NCBI RefSeq assembly: GCF_009811415.1 | Contig: NZ_BLIG01000024.1 | Span: 1 to 64,000 of the forward strand | Direction: 5' to 3' | Source of the DNA: Alteromonas sp. KUL106 | Lineage (GTDB): Bacteria; Pseudomonadota; Gammaproteobacteria; Enterobacterales; Alteromonadaceae | DNA: 64,000 bases | Shown: in pieces, positions 1 through 8,234 of the stretch | Numbering within the stretch: the stretch's first letter is position 1 | How the letters are laid out: each line of letters opens with the position of its first letter | The notes under the pieces: model-generated | Told to the model about the DNA's origin: nothing | What the model saw: the letters and a program-made list of their open reading frames with translations, nothing else | Databases searched by the model: none | Made by a program: the position numbers and the translations under genes

Positions 1-348
1 GAGTGACGTAATCTTTTTGTCACAACAATCGTTCACCAACGTACGAATGGTACTGTCTAAGTTTTTTATATGTGAATAATGAAGAGACGTTTCACCACCT
101 TTACTCATGTCTTTGATGGTAAACACCACGTCATCGTCGCGAGATGTTACGCAAATTCGAACGAAGTCCCCTGATTGCGCTAACGGAACATGGAGGTATA
201 GTGGTTCGTTGTGTGAATTTAGGTACTCGATCGCAGCTTCTTTCGACTTGAAAGGGTCCTGTTTTTCAGGTTGGATATGCCAAGATGTTGATGGGACGAC
301 CAGTTCTGCGAGTAATTTTCCGTGTTTAGTATCTATTCCACTGCTCAT
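1..348 (-). CDS. Hypothetical protein, N-terminal part (runs off the left edge)
   Basis: An open frame reads from an ATG at 348-346 to the window edge without a stop (116 codons seen). The start is supported by an AAGGAG ribosome binding site about seven bases upstream. The visible protein begins MSSGIDTKHGKLLAELVVP and is soluble-looking, with no signal peptide or membrane segment. It contains the stretch EAAIEYLNSHNEPLYLHVPL and, further on, a region rich in charged residues (SRDDDVVFTIKDMSKGG). I do not recognise the family. It is transcribed away from dif, in the same direction as the recombinase upstream of it, with a 236-base gap between the two. The C-terminus is outside the window. 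Confidence 0.75.
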   Translation of the reverse strand, partial: MSSGIDTKHGKLLAELVVPSTSWHIQPEKQDPFKSKEAAIEYLNSHNEPLYLHVPLAQSGDFVRICVTSRDDDVVFTIKDMSKGGETSLHYSHIKNLDSTIRTLVNDCCDKKITSL

Positions 349-584
349 GTAAAACTCCTTTATTTAAAAGCAAACCGTGTTCAGTTTTCATGTGACTTAT
401 TTCAGTGCACCTTTACAAACTAATACTCTTAGGTACGCAAAGAACGCTTGTTTAGATTGCATAAATAGATGAGCAGGACGATGTAGTAAAAAAAGCAATA
501 AAAGAAACAATAGGGCGGTAACAGTATTTTTTTACGCGTAACCAAGTGGCGTAAAACTAATGACGTATATTGCCGAATATAGCG

Positions 585-1799
585 CTATCTTTTCCGTTTC
601 GCTGATAACTTAGCCATACCCCCGCGTTTTACATTAGCCTGCTTAGTGTAATGACCTGGCATTTCCGGTGACTGCCAACCGCCGGCAAGCTGTAATTCTG
701 GTAGTGAAGCTCCATCTTCTGCAAGCGACACTGCGCCACCAACACGACCGCTGTGGGGAGTGATATTTTCTGCAATCCCGGCACGACGCGCTATTCGTTG
801 CCAAATCCTGTATACACTCGAATAATTAAGTACGTTTGCTTTATGACTTGGAATATTTTCATCAAAAGGTAGCAGGGCCGTTTTATGGTTTGTGAGACGG
901 CGAAAAAGAATACCTTTGTGTAGGCCTCTTAAATCTGTGAGTTGCCTTGGCTGTTTGGTTTTCGGGTTAAGGTTTGCTTCGTTAATGTACTCTTGAATCA
1001 TGGATATAGTACTTGAAGAGACAAACCTATATTGGCCTTGACCTGACTGATCACTTTTTGATGAAACAACAAGCAACGTATTATTACGAGCAGATATATC
1101 ATCAACACAAACCCTGACCAATTCGTCAGCGCGTAATAATGCATCGAACATAAGATTTATAATCGCAATGTCTCTTAACTCTAACAGCGAATCTGGAATG
1201 ATGGCGTTGTTGATTTGTTCTAGCATTTCAATGGTTAAAGGCACAGCTTGTTTGTGAGATAAACGATACTTTCTGTTTTCAATAAGCGATAAGCGTATGA
1301 AATCTCTCAAATATGCGGAACGAATGATGGGGTTTGGCAATTTCGCTACGCCGAGAAATTTACTCAGTGCAGAGAGGCGACGCTTGATCGTCCTGTAGGC
1401 TAGGGGAGACTGACATAACGCTTCTACATACCGCTTTATACAAGCTTCATTATGACCAAAATCATGTGTGAATCCATGCATACCAGATTGTTTGCAGAAA
1501 ATGGCAAACTCATTGTAATCGCTGATATATGCTCGCTGCGTGTTGTAAGGCAACTTAATGAATATATCTTGATAGTAGTTTTCAAAAGAGTTTGAAGAAA
1601 ATGTATCTCCTGGCACTAAGAGTTCAGCGCCAGAAGTGCGAGAAGCGTTACTATTAGTCGTTGTTGCAGGTGTATGGGTAGGCTGGTTCTGATTCTTATG
1701 TACACGATTGGCCCCATCAGCTTGATGGGCCGTCGAGTGACTTTTTGAAACCGTTGAATGTTGAGTTATTAAGCGCGGAATGTGTTGCTTTGATGACAT
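585..1799 (-). CDS. Tyrosine recombinase / phage-type integrase
   Basis: Site-specific DNA recombinase of the tyrosine (lambda-integrase/Xer) family. In a 404-residue reading from the ATG at 1799, an N-terminal SAM-like core-binding region (about 75-175) is followed by the catalytic domain. The catalytic residues are visible: Arg in LLRADEL (about 223), Lys in SSKSD (about 248), HSGR (about 349-352), GGW (about 375) and the nucleophile Tyr in HYTKQ (about 384). The frame also extends upstream to a GTG at 1883, but that start lies inside a perfect inverted repeat (1879-1912). The ATG at 1799 has an AGG about seven bases upstream, so I prefer it. The first 45 residues are low-complexity Ser/Thr/Asn-rich. 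The gene lies about 1.2 kb from dif and has no phage or cassette genes beside it. It could belong to a degenerate mobile element or act on the adjacent palindrome; the target is unknown. Confidence 0.88.
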   Translation of the reverse strand: MSSKQHIPRLITQHSTVSKSHSTAHQADGANRVHKNQNQPTHTPATTTNSNASRTSGAELLVPGDTFSSNSFENYYQDIFIKLPYNTQRAYISDYNEFAIFCKQSGMHGFTHDFGHNEACIKRYVEALCQSPLAYRTIKRRLSALSKFLGVAKLPNPIIRSAYLRDFIRLSLIENRKYRLSHKQAVPLTIEMLEQINNAIIPDSLLELRDIAIINLMFDALLRADELVRVCVDDISARNNTLLVVSSKSDQSGQGQYRFVSSSTISMIQEYINEANLNPKTKQPRQLTDLRGLHKGILFRRLTNHKTALLPFDENIPSHKANVLNYSSVYRIWQRIARRAGIAENITPHSGRVGGAVSLAEDGASLPELQLAGGWQSPEMPGHYTKQANVKRGGMAKLSAKRKR

Positions 1800-1878
1800 G
1801 ATTGAGCCTAGAAACGGAAATAACGATTCAACGATAACGGTTATAAGAAATTTCGTAAAACATTGATTTATATGATTA

Positions 1879-1912
1879 TTCACGCATGATAACTGTAATT
1901 ATCATGCGTGAA
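1879..1912. repeat. 34-bp perfect inverted repeat (14-bp arms, 6-bp spacer), candidate recombinase site
   Basis: The arms are TTCACGCATGATAA (1879-1892) and TTATCATGCGTGAA (1899-1912), separated by CTGTAA. Two arms around a 6-bp spacer is the layout of core sites for tyrosine recombinases (loxP is 13+8+13, dif 11+6+11). The right arm resembles the XerC-side arm of the dif site at 3023-3033 (TTATGCGTAAT) if two bases are deleted. It overlaps the longest possible start of the adjacent recombinase and could instead be an operator for it. The function is inferred. Confidence 0.6.
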
Positions 1913-1957
1913 CCTACCGACATACCTTAGCCTTATTGTGTACAGTTGATGTTTTGT

Positions 1958-1983
1958 TACTCAACTAAGCTACTCAACTAAGC
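1958..1983. repeat. Two tandem copies of a 13-bp unit
   Basis: TACTCAACTAAGC occurs twice in direct succession (1958-1970 and 1971-1983). It lies between the 34-bp inverted repeat and dif in gene-free sequence. This could be slippage or a small duplicated binding site; no function can be assigned. Confidence 0.7.
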
Positions 1984-2117
1984 ACATAAACAATAATAAA
2001 GGCTGCGGCTTTCATAATACTGTATATATGAACAGTTTGCACCATTGCGCTTATAGGATAAATGAAAGAATCCACAGATTTGATGGTTATTTGTACAATT
2101 TGGTTGCGTAAAAAATC

Positions 2118-2181
2118 GCGCGCTATGCGAAATCTACAAGGCAATACCTCTAATGCCTACTCAGATTTCACGTAGCGTCGC
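2118..2181. repeat. Imperfect palindrome A (64 bp, nested stem)
   Basis: The left arm at 2118-2135 (ending TGCGAAATCT) pairs with the right arm at 2163-2181 (AGATTTCACGTAGCGTCGC) with a few mismatches. A second stem, AGGCA (2139-2143) with TGCCT (2154-2158), is nested in the loop. The arm core GACGCTACG recurs in palindrome B on the other side of dif. The function is unknown. Confidence 0.6.
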
Positions 2182-3005
2182 CTGAAAAATGAGCTAAAAA
2201 ACCTCTCCATTTTCTTGGTAACTAACTTCTTTCCTATGCGTGGCTAGCGTGAGTTTCGAGATATCAGTGATACCTCAATTCAACGAGGGCCTGAATTGAC
2301 AGCGAAAGGTGAGAGTTAACGGTGGAGAAAACACTGGCTACCTATTTAAAGTCGATAGACTTCTATTCCCACTAACTTCATTAGCCATTATTTATTAAGG
2401 AATATCGACGAAAAAAAAGAAATGGATTATTAAGTCAAACAGGCTCGTGGCGCTAAGTTTAATATCACATAAGTTGAGCGATAAATATTTAGTAAACACT
2501 TCCATAAGAGCCAGGCTGCTTAAATTATATCTCACATAAAACACGTTAATAAGCACAATAAATAAAGCCTAGAACGCACTCAATATGCACAAGAAACAAC
2601 GTTAAATTGAAAAAATAATAGAACTAACAATATGCCAACTATGTTGAAAATAATTAGGTTAAATTCTTTATAAAACGATATTAAATAAGGAATAGACCCG
2701 CCAACTTATATCTATACCGCTGATATTTTTTTTGCTTTACTGTTTAAATAGCGGTTTAGGATTGACTGTATTGAAAGTTAATTTAATAACGTAGCTGAAC
2801 AATAACGTCGTTTAGTTAATTAATTATGAATATCGTTCTATTTATTCAACAGCAAATTTAACGGTGTTTATTTAAATAAGAATGTACGGCAATGTTATTG
2901 TAATTAAAGTAATAAGAGGGAATACAGGCACCTCGTATAGATTTGTGCCTAGTGAGACATGCAAGTTTTCTACACACACTATTTTCCTAGTTACTCATAC
3001 ATCCT

Positions 3006-3033
3006 ATTTAACATAATATACATTATGCGTAAT
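3006..3033 (-). other. dif: dif, chromosome dimer resolution site (XerCD target)
   Basis: Read on the minus strand, the 28-bp site consists of an XerC-type arm (ATTACGCATAA), the central hexamer TGTATA and the XerD-type arm TTATGTTAAAT. The last 24 bases are identical to E. coli dif, and one of the four outer XerC-arm bases also matches, giving about 25 of 28. On the plus strand the XerD arm is 3006-3016, the centre 3017-3022 and the XerC arm 3023-3033. XerCD with FtsK resolve chromosome dimers at dif in the terminus. Supporting context: it lies in gene-free DNA and most genes to the right are oriented toward it. The comparison is from memory of the E. coli site. Confidence 0.9.
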
Positions 3034-3220
3034 TAGGTATGTGGGCGATTAGGGCGTTGATGTCTTTCTATTTGGTCGGTTTGCTGGCTGTGATTACTTA
3101 CAGACTTTTATGCGTGGATGCTGTGTTGGTGTTTACGCTTGTGCGTGAACATCGCACTTACGCCAGTACTTTTAATTTAAAACCGCTCAGATGATTTGAT
3201 TTAGACGTATTAAATTGAAT

Positions 3221-3286
3221 CGTACGCTACGTAAAATCTACTGTACTTGGCCCTTCAAACTTTGATTTTATTTGCGTAGCGTCACG
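3221..3286. repeat. Imperfect palindrome B (66 bp)
   Basis: The left arm CGTACGCTACGTAAAATC (3221-3238) pairs imperfectly with the right arm at 3264-3286 (core TTTGCGTAGCGTCACG). Its core is shared with palindrome A and in the same orientation, so the two are probably copies of one element family. The function is unknown. Confidence 0.6.
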
Positions 3287-3572
3287 TTTTAAAATTATGG
3301 CTAAGATGGCGTGTGATTGGTAGGAATGGTGTTTTAGAATATATAAACAGCTCGACAATTGAATCTCAGGTTTAAAAATAGACTTTTGAAAAGTTAACTT
3401 TCTCTTATGAAGTAATTAAAGGCATTTTGGTCGTTTCATTGTCTTTAATTTTAACTACGTTTATAGCGCATATAATTAATGTACGGCATGTACCCATTGT
3501 CTAAAATCAGGTTGATCAGTACTGTCAATCGTCCACTTTTAGTCACGGTTTATGCGGCTAACGTTTTTTTGA

Positions 3573-4892
3573 TTACTCTTTATTGAAAACCTTATTCAAT
3601 CGTTTTTTATCTTCTTCATAATCTAGCGCTAACATACTACGTTCATAGCTTTGTTTTGCTAATAAGGATGCTGCTTCAACGAATGTATCATCGCAGGCTT
3701 TAAAGCAAGCTTTGATTGAATTGAGTGACTTTTGAATACGTAGAGCTACCTCAATATTTGCTGCGCCATCCCGAGCTATGCTTGTGTAGGCATCGTCAAA
3801 TAAATCGTTTACGTTCAGTGCGGGTACCGACACACGGTCATATTTATAGTTGCTGTCTTCTTCGTGAGTGCGCTGGCTGTGATGTTTTTTTTCGGGGCTA
3901 TCGTCTGTGCCATCAACTAATTCACTTTTATCCCGCCAAAGCAAAATTAGCCTCGTAATACTACCCAATGCATTGATTGCAGTACCGTGGTCGTTTACTG
4001 ACGGAGACAGCGCGCGAGATGCAATTTCCGCTAACACAATTAGACCAAAACGCGGATCTGCTTCAAACGAGCGGGCTTCACTAATAGAAAATGCACTTAC
4101 AATTTCAGGAGCCTCTGTTTTGGACTTCAGGTAGGCTAGCGGTCGCTCTGGGGTAACGAATTCACCGGGCAATATGACAACATTTACGAAACTATTGTTG
4201 GATTCAGCCCAATTTTGAAGCTTGGCAATGTCTATCATTTGAACATAGCCGACCTCTTGGGAATAAATAGCGTAAGTCCCCTGCTCTTTTACATTGCTAT
4301 GAGGTACCGCGCCAAGACATGGCGTGCTCACTCTATTTTTAATTGCGCGCTCTGTCGCTTTTTCCACTTTTAAAAGCGTTGATTCAACTCGGCCCAAACG
4401 TGCCACACTATCTACCCAGCGAATAAAGGTCAGGATAACAACGGCAAAAGTAAGGCACGTTAAGCCGAAAAGTATAAATATGCCCGCTTTTTCGTAAAAG
4501 GTGTGGCTTATAGCAGTAAGCGCAACAGCACTATAAATAAAAGCGCCAATGAAAACTGAAAGCGCGTTTTGCGATACGTCATCTGAAATAATTAAACTGA
4601 GTGAGCGAGGCGTTGAAGATTGACTTGCAGATGCGTAGGCATTAACCATGGTACCGGCCGAAAATGTTGCTATCACCATCATGCTAGAAGCCATGATTGA
4701 CAGCAATGTTTCAACAGATTCAGGTTTGATTTCAGGGATGTGTTCTGCAAGCGAAGTGCTATCGGCAATTTTTGCGACAAACACAACCATAATAGACAGC
4801 AAACAAAAGCCCAATGGTTTAACCCAGAGCTTCTCTTTAAAACTGTAAATAAGAAATCGCAGGCGATCTACGGTTATCGGTGCTTCCACCAC
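3573..4892 (-). CDS. DUF2254 family membrane protein
   Basis: A 439-residue inner-membrane protein that matches DUF2254, a family without a known function. The N-terminal third carries four hydrophobic segments (about 25-45, 62-85, 108-130 and 135-160). The soluble C-terminal part contains the family's conserved stretch around residues 270-310 (FEADPRFGLIVLAEIASRAL followed by SPSVNDHGTA). A charged, probably disordered segment follows (about 330-350). An AGGAG sequence lies just upstream; the start is a GTG, with a second in-frame GTG immediately after it that has slightly better spacing. No neighbour is close enough to suggest an operon: dif lies 540 bases beyond its 3' end and the photolyase block upstream has its own spacing. 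Confidence 0.85.
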   Translation of the reverse strand: MVEAPITVDRLRFLIYSFKEKLWVKPLGFCLLSIMVVFVAKIADSTSLAEHIPEIKPESVETLLSIMASSMMVIATFSAGTMVNAYASASQSSTPRSLSLIISDDVSQNALSVFIGAFIYSAVALTAISHTFYEKAGIFILFGLTCLTFAVVILTFIRWVDSVARLGRVESTLLKVEKATERAIKNRVSTPCLGAVPHSNVKEQGTYAIYSQEVGYVQMIDIAKLQNWAESNNSFVNVVILPGEFVTPERPLAYLKSKTEAPEIVSAFSISEARSFEADPRFGLIVLAEIASRALSPSVNDHGTAINALGSITRLILLWRDKSELVDGTDDSPEKKHHSQRTHEEDSNYKYDRVSVPALNVNDLFDDAYTSIARDGAANIEVALRIQKSLNSIKACFKACDDTFVEAASLLAKQSYERSMLALDYEEDKKRLNKVFNKE

Positions 4893-5026
4893 ACACTCCT
4901 TGTTGACTTAATGAATTTAATACGGTGTATGACACGTAAATGATTAACCTTTGTTAATCTACAGCCAAAGTTAGGGACGGAAATTTGCGGCCAAAGGTCG
5001 AGCCCCTGTTGTATAGCTACGATTCG

Positions 5027-5170
5027 CTACGCTTGCGCGCTGCGTTTGTTCCCCGCACAGCGCTTGGAGCAATACCGTACATGTTCCCAATTTTTTTCCC
5101 ATTTTTTACGCCACGTAAACGGCCTTTGACAAACCGGGCACATTTTTGTGGGTAAATCAGACTTCTTCAT
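5027..5170 (-). CDS. DUF2256 small zinc-ribbon-like protein
   Basis: A 47-residue protein beginning [20 protein letters not shown] and carrying four cysteines in a CPVC...CSKRC pattern, as expected for a small metal-binding domain. This matches DUF2256, a short family typically encoded next to photolyase-related genes. Its ATG (5170-5168) lies inside the last codons of the upstream photolyase-like gene, in another frame (14-base overlap), which implies translational coupling. The C-terminus is strongly basic ([12 protein letters not shown]), so nucleic-acid contact is possible. The biochemical role is not established; partnership with the iron-sulphur photolyase is inferred from the coupling. 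Confidence 0.85.
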   Translation of the reverse strand: MKKSDLPTKMCPVCQRPFTWRKKWEKNWEHVRYCSKRCAGNKRSAQA

Positions 5171-6695
5171 TTTTCGTTAATTTTGAGAGAAAGATGGTGG
5201 CGTCTTTTTTCATACCTTCTATGTTTTCTTCCTTCATTCGGCTATAGGTTTTGTAAATCATTGCCATTCGATGGTTATTACTCAATTTTTCTTTATGTTT
5301 ATCAATGAAATGCCAATACAGATAATTGAAGGGACAAGCCTTCGGCCCTGTTTTTTTCGACACTTGATAACCGCAGTTTTTGCAATAATTCGACATTTTA
5401 TTAATATAGCTGCCGCTAGCGACATAGGGTTTACTTGCCAAGTTGCCGCCATCACTGTAGAGGATCATGCCCGCCACATTCGGTAGTTCAACCCATTCGT
5501 AAGCATCCGCGTAGACCAAAAGATACCACGCTTGCACCTCTTCAGGGCTTAACTCAGTGAGCAGACTGAAATTTCCAATAACCATTAGACGTTGAATATG
5601 ATGCGCATATGCGTTTTGCTGGGTTTCCTTTATGCACTGTCGCATACAGTTCATGTTCGTCTGCCCGTTCCAAAAAAACGAAGGTAAAGCGCGACGGTTA
5701 TCGAAATAATTGTCAGTTTTTAGTCCTGGCATGAAATGCCAATAGAAGCCCCGTACGTATTCTCGCCAGCCTAGAATCTGGCGAATAAAACCTTCTGCTG
5801 AATTCAAAGGAACCTGTCCGGCATGGTAGGCTTGCTCAGCAGCTTGAATGGCTTCTTTAGGCGTAAGCAGACCGCAATTTAAATAAAAACCGATGTGTGA
5901 GTGATATAGCCAGGGTTTGCCCTCTACCATTGCGTCTTGATACTGACCGAAATTAGGTAGACGTTCATCAATAAAGGTATTGAGCACGACCAGCGCATCT
6001 TCACGTGTGACTGCAAAGTGAAAGTCATCGAGTGCGCCAAAGTGTTCATCGAAATGGTTTTTTACGAGCTCAATTACCTCTTGAGTCATGTTGTCTGGTT
6101 TTAGTTCTGTATGTTTGGGGACTTTGTGGGTTTCACGCATAGATTCTCGATTTTGAGCATCATAATTCCATTTGCCACCAATAGGATTTTTACCGTCCAT
6201 TAGAACGCTGTGTTTTCGCCGCATTTCGCGATAGAAAAACTCCATGCGTAGCTGTTTCTTTCCCTCGGCCCATGCACTAAAGTCGTCAGGCGAAGCCAAA
6301 AATCTATTGTCTTCACAAATCGTCACCGGTACGCCAAGGACATTTTCCCACTGCTCCATGCTTTTTAGCAGCCGATATTCTCCTGGGGTGGTGACTTTTA
6401 CTTCGCTAAATTTTTGCGTGGTAAGGCAGTGCTTTATTTGTTCAAGTAAACTGCCTTTGTTTTCTTCATCGTCATAGTGGACATAATTTACGTTATAATT
6501 ATGGTCTTTTAGGTGTTTAGCAAAGTGACGCATAGCACTGAAAAGAAACGCAATCTTCTTCTTATGATGTTTAACGTACGTCGCTTCTTCTCGTACTTCC
6601 GCCATCAGAATAGTGTCGCTGCCCTTAGACGCGTGGGCAATAGCGGGTAACGTATCGGTAAGCTGGTCGCCTAAGACTAATATAAGTGCTGCCAT
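5157..6695 (-). CDS. Iron-sulphur bacterial (6-4) photolyase / FeS-BCP cryptochrome
   Basis: A 512-residue flavoprotein of the deoxyribodipyrimidine photolyase-related group (FeS-BCP; PhrB and CryB type), which use light to repair (6-4) photoproducts. The N-terminus [14 protein letters not shown] is typical. Four cysteines, C350, C438, C441 and C454, fall at positions corresponding to the [4Fe-4S] ligands of Agrobacterium PhrB, and the [12 protein letters not shown] motif lies at about 365-376. The gene starts 3 bases after the stop of the CPD photolyase gene and uses a GTAGGG ribosome binding site inside that gene's end. It overlaps the downstream DUF2256 gene. The three form a tight operon. 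Repair versus signalling cannot be settled from sequence alone. Confidence 0.93.
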   Translation of the reverse strand: MAALILVLGDQLTDTLPAIAHASKGSDTILMAEVREEATYVKHHKKKIAFLFSAMRHFAKHLKDHNYNVNYVHYDDEENKGSLLEQIKHCLTTQKFSEVKVTTPGEYRLLKSMEQWENVLGVPVTICEDNRFLASPDDFSAWAEGKKQLRMEFFYREMRRKHSVLMDGKNPIGGKWNYDAQNRESMRETHKVPKHTELKPDNMTQEVIELVKNHFDEHFGALDDFHFAVTREDALVVLNTFIDERLPNFGQYQDAMVEGKPWLYHSHIGFYLNCGLLTPKEAIQAAEQAYHAGQVPLNSAEGFIRQILGWREYVRGFYWHFMPGLKTDNYFDNRRALPSFFWNGQTNMNCMRQCIKETQQNAYAHHIQRLMVIGNFSLLTELSPEEVQAWYLLVYADAYEWVELPNVAGMILYSDGGNLASKPYVASGSYINKMSNYCKNCGYQVSKKTGPKACPFNYLYWHFIDKHKEKLSNNHRMAMIYKTYSRMKEENIEGMKKDATIFLSKLTKNEEV

Positions 6696-6698
6696 ACC

Positions 6699-8123
6699 CT
6701 ACTCTTTTATTTGTTGGAATGCGTCTAATGCACGTTGGCGTGATGCTTTTAAATCAACAATGGGTTTTGGATAGTTCTTCCCAAGCTCTATGCCTGCATC
6801 TTTCAATATCGCCGAAGGCGCTTCCCATGGTTTATGGATATATTTGTCCGACAAGCCATCAAGTTCGGGACAATACTTGCGAACATACGCGCCTTTCTTG
6901 TCAAACTTTTCGCCCTGTAGCACAGGGTTAAATACTCTAAAATAAGGGGCAGCGTCTGCGCCTGATCCGGCTACCCATTGCCATCCAGCGCTGTTACTCG
7001 CCAAGTCCGCATCTAGTAGAGTATCCCAAAACCAACGTTCCCCTTCGTGCCAATTAAGCAGTAAATTTTTAACCAGGAATGATCCAACGACCATGCGAAT
7101 GCGATTATGCATATAGCCTGTTTGCCATAATTCCCTCATACCAGCATCAACGATGGGAATGCCGGTATTACCGGTTTGCCATGCTTTTAATGCTTTAGCA
7201 TCAGTACGCCACGGGAACTTGTCAAACTTATCATTAAAGTTTTTATTGGGAAGCGTTGGAAAGTGGAACAGTAAATAATAGCTAAACTCACGCCATCCCA
7301 ACTCGCTCAAGTAGGTTGCAATACTTTCATCTTCGCTGTTGCCGAATTTGTCCTTAATCGCATACCAGACTTGATTCGGAGATACCTCACCAAAATGTAG
7401 GTGTGGAGATAAACGAGACGTGCCACGCAAAGACGGTATATCACGGCCATTTTTATATTTACGTGCAGCGTTCTCTATAAAGTCAGATAAGTTGTTCGCT
7501 GCACCCTCTTCGCCTGGCGCCCACTCTTTGGCAATTGTTTCATCCCACTTTATGGTAGGGAGTAACGCTAATGAGGCTAAACCATCGCTCTCATCTTTCA
7601 CATCTGCGTAAGTAATTCTCGCTGGAGGCGCTTTAGGATAGCGTGGCTCTTCAGCAAGTAGACATCCGTTTTTATAATAGGGAGTGAAAACTCGGTATGG
7701 TGAACCGTCTTTTTTCAATACTTTCATCGGTTCCCATAATAAGCTCCCATTACAGCTGTGAGCCTCAAAGCCTTCGTCCAGAAGACACGTCTTCAACGAT
7801 TTATCGCGGTTTATTTGCCATGGCTCATAACAACGGTTCCAAAAAATAGCTTTCGAGCCAAACGTCTTCATTAGATTAGGAATAATAACTTTTGGATCAC
7901 CCTTAAAAACCTGAAGATGACCGTTAAGTCTTTCATTTAAGGCTTCAAGAGAATGGTGCAGCCACCACTGACTTGCACCACCAAGAAGTCTCCCATCTGG
8001 GGCACTGTCGTCGTAGATGTAAATAGGCACTATTTTGCCCATATCACAAGCCGCATTGAGGGCGGGATTGTCTTTTACGCGTAGATCCTGTCTGAACCAC
8101 ATAATGCTAGTAGGAACGGTCAC
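6699..8123 (-). CDS. phrB: Class I CPD photolyase (deoxyribodipyrimidine photo-lyase)
   Basis: A 474-residue light-dependent enzyme that reverts cyclobutane pyrimidine dimers. It has an N-terminal antenna-binding Rossmann domain (MWFRQDLRVKDNPAL) and a C-terminal FAD domain. The flavin-pocket motif is intact: DADLASN with Asn377, followed by GWQW with the proximal Trp381, and then the run to FRVFNP at about 400. The WFRxDLR and NRIRMVVGSFL motifs also match the family. The start is a GTG preceded by AAGGAA. It is the first gene of the minus-strand photolyase operon, separated by a 111-base divergent intergenic region from the DASH cryptochrome. It resembles E. coli PhrB in length (472). Confidence 0.95.
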   Translation of the reverse strand: MTVPTSIMWFRQDLRVKDNPALNAACDMGKIVPIYIYDDSAPDGRLLGGASQWWLHHSLEALNERLNGHLQVFKGDPKVIIPNLMKTFGSKAIFWNRCYEPWQINRDKSLKTCLLDEGFEAHSCNGSLLWEPMKVLKKDGSPYRVFTPYYKNGCLLAEEPRYPKAPPARITYADVKDESDGLASLALLPTIKWDETIAKEWAPGEEGAANNLSDFIENAARKYKNGRDIPSLRGTSRLSPHLHFGEVSPNQVWYAIKDKFGNSEDESIATYLSELGWREFSYYLLFHFPTLPNKNFNDKFDKFPWRTDAKALKAWQTGNTGIPIVDAGMRELWQTGYMHNRIRMVVGSFLVKNLLLNWHEGERWFWDTLLDADLASNSAGWQWVAGSGADAAPYFRVFNPVLQGEKFDKKGAYVRKYCPELDGLSDKYIHKPWEAPSAILKDAGIELGKNYPKPIVDLKASRQRALDAFQQIKE

Positions 8124-8234
8124 ATTTTTTCCTTAATCACTGCACTTAATTTGATTAACTTTCGTAGATTACATAGTACGAACTATTTCAAATTCTGGAT
8201 CCGATAAAAAATCTAAAAAGCGTGACAAATTAGT

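Larger units (their letters stand above)
1913..3572. other. Gene-free, AT-rich terminus region
   Basis: About 1.66 kb without a credible coding frame on either strand, distinctly richer in A and T than the flanking genes. It holds a 13-bp tandem duplication, an 8-bp inverted repeat (2275-2282 with 2292-2299), two long imperfect palindromes (2118-2181, 3221-3286) and the dif-like site (3006-3033). No start with a good ribosome binding site leads into a frame of useful length. It may be the eroded remains of an element inserted near dif. Confidence 0.7.

Noticed and set aside
107-352. 81-codon plus-strand frame at the left edge
   Set aside because: It is antisense to the partial minus-strand gene, which has a good ribosome binding site and codon use.
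531-555. Hairpin TTTACGC/GCGTAAA after the recombinase gene
   Set aside because: Relative to the minus strand the stem is followed by A's rather than T's, so it is not a usable terminator.
1883-1883. GTG start for the recombinase (432 residues)
   Set aside because: It lies inside the inverted repeat and lacks a clear ribosome binding site; the ATG at 1799 is preferred, though not proven.
2118-3286. Integron attC sites
   Set aside because: The palindromes are long enough and hairpin-like, but the terminal RYYYAAC/GTTRRRY boxes are not convincing and no cassette genes are present; kept only as unexplained repeats.
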